This document shows positions 1 through 9,680 of a stretch of 64,000 nucleotides of DNA, in pieces. Source of the stretch: Anthoceros angustus (lineage: Eukaryota; Streptophyta; Anthocerotopsida; Anthocerotales; Anthocerotaceae); contig MU008163.1 in the NCBI GenBank assembly GCA_010909165.1, positions 1,860,001 to 1,924,000 on the forward strand, given 5' to 3'. Position 1 is the first letter of the stretch; every line of letters begins with the position of its first letter. The notes under the pieces were generated by a model. It was given only the letters and a program-made list of their open reading frames with translations. It ran no database searches and was not told where the DNA came from. The position numbers were made by a program, and so were the translations under genes.

Positions 1-59
1 CATGTGTTGGTAACCGATGGTTAATCAGGAGGCTTACATTTGACATATACAGCCGAGCA

Positions 60-2150
60 TAGAAATGATGCTTGTTGCACTCAGTCCTTTCCACACGCAG
101 GCTAACAACATGGGGCTGAAGAAAACACAATGCACAGTTAGTAATGCTCACTTTTCACATCTGGCTCACAAGGAATATTCATTCATACTAGGCACAACGT
201 TATTCACACAAAGGATTATTTCTTACCCGGTAGCCCAGCCTAAGCAGGGACAGCAGTTGACAAGGCCCAATAGTGGTGGTCTCATGTTCTTCGTCAAGCA
301 CATCAGACGCATCCCAGTCTTGCCAATAGCTGCCGGGTCTCAAGCGCAACTGTCGAAACCATAATGCTGACAGATCGACATGATCCTTGACCTCTCCCTG
401 CATCAGTATCATGGTCCGAACCTGAAGAAAGTTCCTAGACACTGGACACTTGTACGCTTGAGACCTGCATTAAGCACGGACAGAGTGTGAGCAACGGAGT
501 GTTGAACGATATTAACAAGCTTCACCCAGTGGAAAAGAAAGAGTTGCAAATGACAGTACAGGGTGTCAAAATGATCAGCTCGAGGGCTCAGAAGTTGCGA
601 CCTGCTCTCGATAGGAATCTGCAAACAAGCATCCAAAAAGAAATCAGACGCCCTTCAAGCCCTTAGAACACGAAGTCTTTCCTGCACATCCAGCTCTTGC
701 GCGTGAGCAAAACGCTAAAAACAAGCTCATTGTCAGTGCTAAAAACATCCACTTCCGCCTGCTCCACATCAGAGAGGCCAACCCAGGAAGACGTAACACA
801 ATCAAGAGCAAAAGCCTAGGCCAGAAAGCTTGCCATACCTCAAACAGAGTAGCTATTCTAGAGGCCTCTGATGAATCAACTTTTATCATGACAGACACGA
901 GCCTGCTCTTCTGGCAAATCAGAAGTTCGTATTAGTCCACAATGACCTAGTCAAAGTATTCCTACAAAATCACAACTTCCCTCAACACAGTTGACAATGG
1001 GCAATAGAACGGAAAACATACTTTGAACAAGCTGACTCCAACAGTGTAAGTATCCTTCAAACAGGTAAAAACGCGAATGGTTTCAACCTGAACAAAACAC
1101 AATGCGTTGTCAGTATCTCGGATCTCATTTTCTTGTGTATATTCACTCACACAAGGGACAATATTCTCTTTACACGCAGGTTCATTCGTTACCTGGAAAC
1201 CCGCCCCTGCAAGTGTCACAAGCTCGACAATTCCAAAGAGTGGGTTCTCAGCCTTTTCGGAAAATTGGAAGCACACCCTAAACCCGCAGATGCTCTTCCA
1301 CTGGGACGACAATCCCACCCTGGGAGCAAGTAGCTTTTGCTTTGCTCCCGTCCATGAGGACCTCAAACTCTCCACCCTGCTGTTCAGGGACGCAGAGATA
1401 CCGATCCTGGGCCTGGAACAAATCCTGGCCGAAGACCAGAAACTGTAATAGGTTCTGGTCCCTGCTTTGCAATAATCCTGAGCTGCAAAGCCCACCACCG
1501 GGACGGCGTTCATGGATGCCATCTGGAACAGAGTTGTCATTTCCAATACCAACAACAGATGTGTCAGGAATCTCCACATTACCTCAGTCCACAGCAAAAG
1601 TGTGCTCACTCAGCTCACACAATCCAACATTGCTCAAACCAGCCCAGATGGTGCCGCACGGGGCGGCACCAATTGGGTTGGTGTGAAGCTCTTGCACGCA
1701 AGACACACGGCCAGTAGCCATAGTTGGCATGTCCAGACTCATGGAAGTGCTTCCGCCGGCAACCAAAGTGTTTCCGAGCATCGTCACACTCTCCCGATCA
1801 TGGGGTCAGTTATCCTTTCTAATTCCAAAGCAAAAACCTTCCCTAGCTAACAAAGTTACGTTTTAAAAAACTTAACCACTTTAAACCTATTTCAAAAGCA
1901 AAAACCTTCCCTAGCTAACAAACTTTAGGCTTTAAAAAACTTAACAACTATAAACCTATTGAATAAGAGCTTTGGAAGAAGGTGTTGCACACAAAGACTT
2001 GGAGGCCTAGTGGCCATAGTTAGCACTGTCCACATTTCCATGAAGTGCTTCCTCCGACAACCAATCTGTTGCCTACCATCACTTACTGCAAACTCAATAA
2101 GAGGTGTAGGAGAATTCTCACACAAGGTCACATATACACAATGATCGCAT
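60..2150 (-). pseudogene. Decayed multi-exon gene with duplicated segments, family not recognised
   Basis: I see no intact gene here. On the minus strand there are short open segments, for example 1278-1577 and 200-442, that look like exons because frames end near splice-like sequence. The segment around 1090-1440 and the one around 90-440 resemble each other in layout and in scattered words. The segment at 1690-1790 is repeated in weaker form at 1985-2095, with shared words around ggccatagtt and a cysteine-bearing peptide. This suggests an old gene with internally duplicated exons that has decayed, or an intron-rich gene running out of the window. No domain was recognised, so no function is given. 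Confidence 0.25.
1826..1960. repeat. Two tandem copies of a ~69-bp AT-rich unit
   Basis: The word gcaaaaaccttccctagcta occurs at about 1830 and again at about 1899. Each copy is followed by ttaaaaaacttaac and taaacctatt. The copies are direct, adjacent and differ by a few substitutions. Confidence 0.8.
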
Positions 2151-2469
2151 CACACTAAATCATATACATACAATGATCCATCATACAAGGTTACAATAAT
2201 TATATTCAAGGCTGGATACGAAGATCTTATATTAACTATGTGAGATACTGATCTTACACGATATATAATGATGTCACCCTGGAACCCACCTATGATAATC
2301 CCACACCAAGAAAATTAGCGCCGCCCACGAAAGATGTCACCCCGGAACCCACCTACCATGATCGCACACCAACAAAATCAGTGGACGCACACAAATGCTC
2401 ATCAACATAGTGATTTTACGCACGAAGTATACAGCATGTCAAAAGAAGAGCAAAGTTTGACCTTGGGAA

Positions 2470-3185
2470 GTAGCGATTGAGCAGGGTCTGACCTCGGGCA
2501 ATAGGGAGTAAGCAGGGTCTGACCTCAGACAACAAGGATTGAGCAGAGTCTAACCTCAGACAATAGGGACTTGAACTCGGGCAAAAGGGACTTGAACTTG
2601 GGCAATAGGGACTTGACCTTGGGCTATAGGATTTGACCTCGGGCAGTAGCGCCTAACCTCAGGGTTAAGGAGTAAGAAAGGTCTGACCTCGGGAAGTAGC
2701 GACTTAGCAGGGTCTAACCTCGGGGCAATAGGGACTTGAACTCGGGCAGTAGGGACTTGGGGTTAGGAAGTGAGCAAGCTCTGAGCTCGGGAAGTAGGTA
2801 CTGAGCAGAATTTGACCTCGGGCAATAGGGACTTGAACTCGGGGCACCTCAGGGCAATAGGGACTTGAACTCGGGCACCTCGAAGCAATAGGGACTTGAA
2901 CTCGGGCACCTCGGGGCAATAGAGACTTGAACTCGGGCACCTCGGGGCAATAGGGACTTGAACTCGGGCACCTCGGGGCAATAGGGACTTGAACTAGGGA
3001 CTTGGGGTTAGGAAGTGAGCAAGCTCTGAGCTCGGGAAGTAGGTACTGAGCAGAATTTGACCTCGGGCAATAGGGACTTGAACTCGGGCAGTAGAGACAT
3101 GAACTCGGGCAGTAGGGACATGACCTTGGGTTATGGGATTTGACTTCGGGTAACGGGGCGTGACCTTGGGGTTTTCTCCTGACCA
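2470..3185. repeat. Complex minisatellite, 31-bp core plus larger duplication
   Basis: The stretch is built from variants of gggcaatagggacttgaact and ctcgggcacctcgg. About six head-to-tail copies of a 31-bp unit lie at 2815-2997. A longer block of about 90 bp, beginning agggacttggggttaggaag, occurs almost unchanged at 2751-2842 and 2996-3089, bracketing the 31-bp array. The 160-codon minus-strand open frame across it encodes only PYCPSSSPYCP-like repeats and is not a gene. Confidence 0.85.
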
Positions 3186-4400
3186 CCCTTACTTATGACT
3201 TAGAGAGCACCTGCACAGTGATTTCAAGCACCAAGAACACGGCACGTCAAAGAACAACAGGGTTTGACCCAATAGAGACTGACCTCGAGTGTGTTCTCAT
3301 AACCTTCATTTATGACTTCTAAAGGAACCCACAATTATGAATTCTAGAATGGCGTAAAATCGGTGTGGTACACTCTTGCGCAATGATCTCACATAAAAAA
3401 ATGGGCTGTCACAAAACACAGAGATAAGGCATGACACAACACACAAAAATGGGCGCATCGCAGAACAGCAAGGACTGACTTCGGGCTTTTTTGCTCTTCA
3501 TTCATGACTTTGCGTATTTATAGTGGAAACACTAATAGTTCTCTTAACAATTGCATTAATAACTTAACACAAGATTGTTAACTTGACTTCTTTACCATTT
3601 GAATTTCGTGAAATAGTCAAAAAAATCAACGTTCTTAAATAGTAAGTTCTTTATTGATAAAATCTTAACACACATGTATGGCGTATAATCTGTGTTGCAC
3701 ACTCTTCTACAATGATCTCACACATGAATGACGTAAAATCTATGTGGCGCACTCTTCTACAATGATCTCACACATGAATGGCGTAAAATCTATGTGACGC
3801 ACTCTTCCACAATGATCTACACATAAAAATACCGGCCAAATCACCATGACATCATACACAGCATCTTACACAAAAATCTCACACATTAAACAAAACCGGC
3901 CATATCACCATGACCTCACACATAGCATAGTTGTGCATCACAAAAAACAGAGATTGAACTCCATTGGATAAAACTCAGACTTTTATAGAATCTTTTCCCT
4001 CATTTAAAAATTACATAATATTTAGAGTGGACCAAAACACTAACATGTTAAGAATGTTTAGTTAGCATTCAAGTAAGCGTGAAAAGTCATCAAATAGTCT
4101 AAAGATCCACAACCCAATTTTTAATATTTTTATCAAAAGATATTGTTCATTTTCAAGAATGATGATTGATTAATTAGGCTTTGGAAAATCAACTAAGCAA
4201 CTGGAAGGAGATCTTTGACTACAAAAAATTCAAGGAGGATTTAGTGTCACTAACATGGGGAGTTTCACCTATTTAGGCTGGACAGAAGTGGAAGACTTAT
4301 TCATGGGTACATTCTAGAGAGAGTATGAACCCTTGTATACTTTAGACTTGGATTCAGGGTAAATAAAAGTGACTTTCTGGCGGATGCGGGGCGATGGAGC
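3186..4400. other. Intergenic AT-rich DNA with a ~50-bp tandem repeat
   Basis: Three adjacent copies of a 50-bp unit (tggcgtaaaatctatgtg, then gcactcttctacaatgatct) lie at about 3670-3828. A related solitary copy lies near 3350. Further diverged words (ccggccaaatcaccatgac and ccggccatatcaccatgac) occur at 3832-3915. No coding region was seen. Confidence 0.7.
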
Positions 4401-4760
4401 GCGGTGCGAGTGCACATGTAGGTGCGGGTGCGGGTGTGGGTGCGGGTGCGGGTGCGGGGCGCGGTGAGTGCAGGCGGTGGGCGGTGCAGTGCAGGCGGGC
4501 GGGCGCGGTGCAGTGCAGGCGGGCGGGCGCGGTGCGAGTGCAGGCGGGCGGGCGCGGTGCAGTGCAGTGGCGGGCACGTGTGGTGCAACGATGGCGGAAT
4601 ACCGTGTGAGTGCGGGTGCAACGGGGGAATGGAGCGGGTGCGGGGCCCAGGGTCTGCGGATCTCAACGCGAGGGGAGGGAGAGGTCCGGTGGGAGCAGGT
4701 GTGGGTGCGGCGTGGGGAGGTGCGGAGGCGGTGTGGGTGCGGGTGTGGTGCGGGCGGGCG
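4400..4760. repeat. GC-rich minisatellite of gcgggtgcggg units
   Basis: Variants of gcgggtgcggg and gcaggcgggcgggcgcggt are repeated head to tail at 4420-4560, with looser copies to 4760. Long open frames on both strands here (HTRTRT-type or AGGRGAVQ-type peptides) follow from the repeat and are not genes. The flanks to 5770 hold no recognised gene. A short plus-strand segment near 5275-5330 has C-x2-C followed by H-x2-H spacing and may be a worn zinc finger of the element downstream. Confidence 0.8.
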
Positions 4761-5769
4761 CGGTGCAGGGGCCCGCCAGGCCCGCTGGCCCTATCCTTGC
4801 AAGCCTTGGCTTTTGGGCGCTCCCGGGTTCGCCGAGGTGCACGGACATGACGGCCCGCGCACGAGCCTGGGCTCCAACTCCGTGTCCACCGGTCCGGCAA
4901 GGTGTAGCATTTTTTTGGCGAGGGGCGTAAGGTAGGTGTGGTTTTTGTGGAGCCAATTTTGCGGGTAAGATGTCGTTTTTGGCGGCGTTCCTGGGCAGCT
5001 GTAGTTTTGCGATGTTGCAGGGCAGATGTATTTTTACGAGGTAGTAGGGCAAGTCGACTTGGGAAGTAGTCAAGGTGCATTTAAGCAGTGGTGGGATCTG
5101 GTGTACGTGTTGCTGTTACAGCGCAGATGGTTTTGTTTTCTTGGTTTGGGGCGTTGTAGTTAATTGTTCTCCACGACATGGAGTGGTTCTCTTTTGGACA
5201 TTTTTCAGGTTCTTCTCTCTTTTTGCCATGAGGCACCTCCCCTCTTCCGCGTCTGTGACAAACACTCCTTGTCCCGTGTGCAGGAACTTATTCAAACCTC
5301 GGAAAGAGGAATCACATTGGTCTCATACACAAGGACTTCGATTGGACAACTTGGGAGGCTCAACTGTGGCTTGCTTCTTCCTCTATTGCTTTCCTATCAA
5401 CGGATACCTCCTTTGCGCCTTCTCCGGAGTCTTGGCAGTGGTTACGGGGGCAATCTAATCATCTTCTGGCTTAACACAAAGCACGTTTCCCGAGACCACG
5501 CCTTTTTTGACGGCTCCCGTGGGGCCTTCAGGATGACGTCCACCTTGCTTATCACTTTTCCTTGGAGCACCTCGTGGTAGAACCCTGGGATGAGGCTGCT
5601 TGGGCTTTGTTCCTTTTTCTCCCTTGGTGGTGCCTTTGTTGCGCTTGAGGCAGTTTTTCTGGCCGTCGGGAGGTCGCCTCTCGTCTTCGTAGATTCCGGG
5701 CCGGGGATTGGGAGATTCTGCAGGAGGAGACTGGGTGCGTTGCGAGATCTAGGTTGGACTCTACTATGG

Positions 5770-6560
5770 TGGATCAGGTTCGTCCAAACCCCGTGAAGGT
5801 GGGTCTCAAAAGGTGCCTCTTGCTGGGCCGCGGTAGGGAGTATGCTAGGGCTACTCGCGCTCTTCGCCTAGAGCTGTGGGACTAGCTTCCGAACAGACTA
5901 TCGCTACTCTTCGCGCCCTTCATCCGGGCCTGGGGACTCCATTTCAAAATATATTTCGGAACGTCATCCCCAAGGAACGCTTTTGTCTCGACAGGGCGGT
6001 CTTCGGCCAAGCTCTTACCACTGCCACCTCGTCTTTTTTTGAGCGGTCTGTCCGAAAACGGTCTATGACCACCTCCGGGACCACTTTACTCCTGAGGATC
6101 CCTTTATCGGTTTTTTCGAGCTGTTTCTTTTAGCGGCCACTATGTCAAGGGGGGAGACTCTTCCTAGGATTTCTCAGGTTTTGGCTGCGAGTAAATTACA
6201 GGCTATGAGGAAGATCACCCCTGGGGTGCGCCGGCCCTATCGCCGTAGGGGAAGCATTTTGGCAGCTTGTTTTCCCTATCATTGCCATCTAGCTCCGAGA
6301 GTAGTTCCAAGCTCATCTTAGTCCCCACCAATTTGGGATTGCTACTTGAGGGGGGAGGGAAAGGGGGGGCACAAGATGGTGGTTTTTGGGGTTGAGACAG
6401 TTCTTGAGATCCATCCGGATTGGGTTGCACTTTAGATCAACGTTGATAATGCCTTCAACATTGTCTCCAGGGCGGCCATCTTCGACGAGTTCAAGAGCGA
6501 AGGTGTGCAGCTTGTCACCCTTATTCCTTTTGCCCGAACGGGCATGGGCTCACACAAGCT
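5770..6560 (+). pseudogene. Decayed non-LTR retrotransposon reverse transcriptase
   Basis: Read across three frames, this stretch gives pieces of a reverse transcriptase type common in plant and algal non-LTR elements. It starts with a LRALHPG segment near 5905, then ITPGVRRP near 6210. Around 6240 a segment resembles the usual AVGEAFWQL word. Next comes a LEIHPDWVAL segment near 6405, followed by INVDNAFNIVSRAAIFDEF, matching the family pattern hydrophobic-D-hydrophobic-x-NAFN of RT motif A. The frame changes several times and there are in-frame stops, including one just before the motif A segment. No YxDD box, target-site duplication or poly(A) end was identified, so only the N-terminal part of the RT is visible. 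Family assignment is from memory of conserved words, not a search. Confidence 0.6.
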
Positions 6561-6569
6561 CATGAAAAC

Positions 6570-7115
6570 ATGGAGAGCGATTCAGACATGGACGAGGAAG
6601 GGCGCCGCTGTGTGAAGGCAATAGTGGCGACCAAGATTACAATCCCGGGCCGTTGGGAATGGTGTCTATCAGCTCCTATAGAAGGGGCCGATGTGACCGA
6701 TGCACAAGCTGCAGATGCTGCAGAGGAGGCGGTTGGGGACAGTAAAAGGCACGGCGCCAGCGCGCAATACATCCAGGAGTGCACGAAGACCCTTGCGCCC
6801 AAACCCGCCGTAAGCCATAGCTGCACGTTGGACGACGTTACCTTAGAAGGTTACCATGATGTACTATTGGTAGAAGTTGAAGAGAACGAATTCGAATTTC
6901 AGAGCCCGCAGGAGAACATTAAGAAACTTGAAGCTATCAACATCGTACCTGACAACCAGAAGACAGCATCTGTGTGGTCTAATTTTGTGAAGCATGTGAA
7001 GAGTGCAGAGAAGGAGCCTGAAACACTGTACCCTCCTAAACGACTCAAACAGCTGTTCATCTTCAACCAGTCGAGCAGGACTTGGAGGGTAACAAACAGA
7101 GCAAGCAAAAGTTGA
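6570..7115 (+). CDS. Open frame of 181 codons, unknown, may not be a gene
   Basis: The frame starts MESDSDMDEEG and is acidic in its first half, then lysine-rich near KHVKSAEKEPETLYPPKRLK. It begins only a few bases after the recognisable reverse transcriptase fragments end. It could therefore be more of that element or host DNA into which the element inserted. No domain, signal peptide or membrane segment was seen. No Kozak-like context or splice structure supports a start. It is the only long frame between 6560 and the SYP61 gene whose composition is not obviously low-complexity. Confidence 0.25.
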   Translation: MESDSDMDEEGRRCVKAIVATKITIPGRWEWCLSAPIEGADVTDAQAADAAEEAVGDSKRHGASAQYIQECTKTLAPKPAVSHSCTLDDVTLEGYHDVLLVEVEENEFEFQSPQENIKKLEAINIVPDNQKTASVWSNFVKHVKSAEKEPETLYPPKRLKQLFIFNQSSRTWRVTNRASKS

Positions 7116-7777
7116 TAGACCTGCTGAGGAAAAGCTGGAGGCACAGGTCTTTCTGGCCATGGAGGCCATTGCACTAACGTTGAAGAGTTCAACGCTCTGT
7201 GCCCCATCCTAACCTCTCCTTTCTTAATCCGAGATTCGCCTATCTTGGAGGCCTTTAGTCTTGAACCTTGAATCAGGACTGGAGAGCACAGCCAATGGAG
7301 GACTGGAATTGTCTTGAACCTTGAATCAGGATCTGCGCTCCTGACAGCTGTAGGCAACCTCCTTGACTGTAGGCTGCCGCCTTGCTCTTTTTAAGACAAA
7401 AGGGCATAAAGTATGCGCAATTCGACAGCCGCAGTCCAGCCACAAGTCTGTGTGCAGAAACATTCTGTGTGAGAGAAGTGTGACGAAAATTGCTATTCAG
7501 ATCCCCGACCTTCTGATCAAAACACGAAGCAAATCCGATCAAGTCACTGCACTGCTCGCTCGTCGGCACGCTAACTGCTGCTGCGCTTCTCGCGCAAAGG
7601 AGAGGCGAAGACAACCAAGTTAAAGTCTCTTCCGACAAGAGCCAGGCTTGTTAGTTAAGCACGTTTCCCCATAAAAAGGAGACGTACTCTACTGCCGCGT
7701 ATTAGGGTTTCTTCACGTCTCATTTTGTGCAGAGCTCGAGGTCTCAGATCGGGCACGCACAGGCATCGGCGGGAGCA
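7116..7777. other. 5' flank of the SYP61 gene
   Basis: No coding region was seen. A pair of short direct repeats (gtcttgaaccttgaatcagg) lies at about 7258-7277 and 7311-7330. An [14 protein letters not shown] at 7671-7680, about 100 bp upstream of the start codon, could be a TATA element. That is only a guess from position. Confidence 0.4.
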
Positions 7778-9204
7778 ATGTCTTCTGCCCTCGATCCCTT
7801 CTATCTTGTGAAAGAGGAGATACAGGATTCGGTGAGTACGTCTGTCTTTAGTGTTGAAGGATTGCTGGTGAAGTGTTCTTAGTGGCTAACACTTGGCTGT
7901 TCTTTCCCGTGTACTGCAGGCCAGCAAGCTGCAGAAACAGTTCGAGCAATGGCAGCAGATGCATCCTGGTCTGCAAGAGACTATGCAGCTAGCAAAGCAG
8001 CTTCTTTCAGGATGTGAAAGCATTGAGTGGCAGGTGAGACATTTTGCCGCCTCCTTGTCTTGGTTGTGGCTGCTACAGTCTAGTCAGTCTGCTGCCTGGT
8101 GGTGGTGAATTGAGGGGATTCCTCGGTAGGTATGCAGAGCAGGGGGTGATGAGGGGGTCCAGATGGATGTCTTCCTGGTAGTCCAGCTTTTGAAATGAGT
8201 TGGGCCAATTGCAGATTTCTCCAAGGCAGAGCCTGCCCTTCCCGGTTGTTGAGGAGCGGGGTTTTGGGGTGGGAAGGTGGATGAACTTGATAGGGCCATT
8301 ACCGTGGCAGAGAGAGATCCAGCAAAGTTCAGTGTGGATGCTGTTGAGATTGGCCGCAGAAGAAAATGGACCAGCTCTACTCGTGCTCAGGTGAGTTTTA
8401 GCTGTTTCAAGTCTCGCAGTGCGAGTGACTGGTATGATTGCTGTTGCACATGCACTTAGTTCGGTGTTTGCTCAGGTGTCAACGGTGAGGAAGGCTGTGC
8501 AAGCCGCTACCCCGAGAAAATCAAGTGCAGCCGCCACCAACAGACGGGAGCTCATGAGGATGGCGGATGACCGTGTTGGCCCCAAGGCCAACCAGGCAGT
8601 GGTACGGGACAACGAGAATTTTGTGGCGAATGAAAGCGACAGACAGGCTCTCATCATGAAGTAAGCTCTTGAATCAATCTCACAGCGATGAGTCGGCTGC
8701 TTCTCTCCTTCTTGTGATGGAAGTATACATCGCTAATGTTTCAGGGAGCAGGATGAGGATTTGGACGACTTGAGTGCCAGCGTCGAGCGTATCGGTGGAA
8801 TTGGTCTGACGATACATGAAGAGCTTTCTGGCCAGGTAGCTGTCGGTTGTCATGTCTTTCATGCCTTCTTTTCCAATGCAGCGTTCAAGCTGATCAGCTC
8901 TTCTTACGGAAACTTGAGTAAGTATTTTGTGGAATCGCAGGAACGACTTATAGACGAACTGGGCCATGATGTGGAGAGCACAGCCAATCGTTTGGACTTC
9001 GTCCAGGTAATGTCTCCATTGTTTCGTATGGAACACTGGCTTCAGATGTCATGACTCTCTGACGACTTGACCACATCAACGAATCTGGTTTTGCAGAAAA
9101 AGCTGGAGGTACTATTGAAGAGGGTAGGGGTGAAGGGCCAGATCGGAATGATTGGATTCCTGATTGCTCTCCTTCTCATTTTGATATGGCTGGTGTTTAA
9201 TTGA
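7778..9204 (+). CDS. SYP61: Qc-SNARE syntaxin of the SYP61 / syntaxin-6 family
   Basis: Exons: 7778-7831, 7920-8033, 8277-8390, 8476-8660, 8745-8835, 8941-9006, 9097-9204; all introns are GT-AG and phases close to 243 codons plus stop, close to the 245 aa I recall for Arabidopsis SYP61. The start MSSALDPFYLVKEEIQDS is typical of the family. The N-terminal syntaxin-6 domain (about 1-105) contains VDELDRAITVAERDP and RRRKWTSSTRAQ. The SNARE motif runs about 150-212 with the zero-layer glutamine near residue 186, in the segment GLTIHEELSGQ. The tail GMIGFLIALLLILIWLVFN (about 224-243) is the single membrane anchor. Members of this family act in fusion at the trans-Golgi network and early endosome, and in plants influence plasma-membrane delivery. 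Nothing is broken. Confidence 0.95.
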
Positions 9205-9680
9205 ATAGCAAACCCTTCCTAATTTGGGTGAAGTCCTAGTGAAACGGAAGGGTTTCTTTAATAGGATGGTCTGTTCACTATGTAAGGAGCATTTCAGGTT
9301 TCCGTTTTTAGGCTTTTTTCTTTTTCAAGGTGCGAATGCCGTAATTACTTGTGTCCCAAGTTCTCTGGCTGTTCACTATTATTATTCCCGAGACACTAAT
9401 GTTCCCGCGACGATGCGGGGGATTAGCTTTCTTGGCGATCAAGAAAGCTTGTCCCCGCCTCCCCCGCCCCCCCTACTCCTTGTTGCTGGTCCGGGTTTTT
9501 GCTGTCGTCGCCTTTGCCTCGCTACGGGCTTTCGTTGCAATTCTCCGTATGCACAGAAAAGTCGCGTTGTCTCGAAAAAAACAATGTTCGAAAAAACAAA
9601 ATGTTCCCTCGACAATAATCTCCTGACGAAGACGAAATAATTTCCTGACGAACGCCAAGGCGTGCGAGCAAATTTCCGCC
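9205..9680. other. SYP61 3' region and TLD gene 5' flank
   Basis: The 476 bp between the two same-strand genes hold no coding region. Several T-rich runs after 9235 fit a 3' untranslated region. A short C-rich run (cccccgccccccc) lies near 9463-9475. Confidence 0.4.

Noticed and set aside
4301-5080. 259-codon minus-strand open frame
   Set aside because: Encodes TRTRTHTRTR-type low-complexity from the GC-rich minisatellite; no start context or domain.
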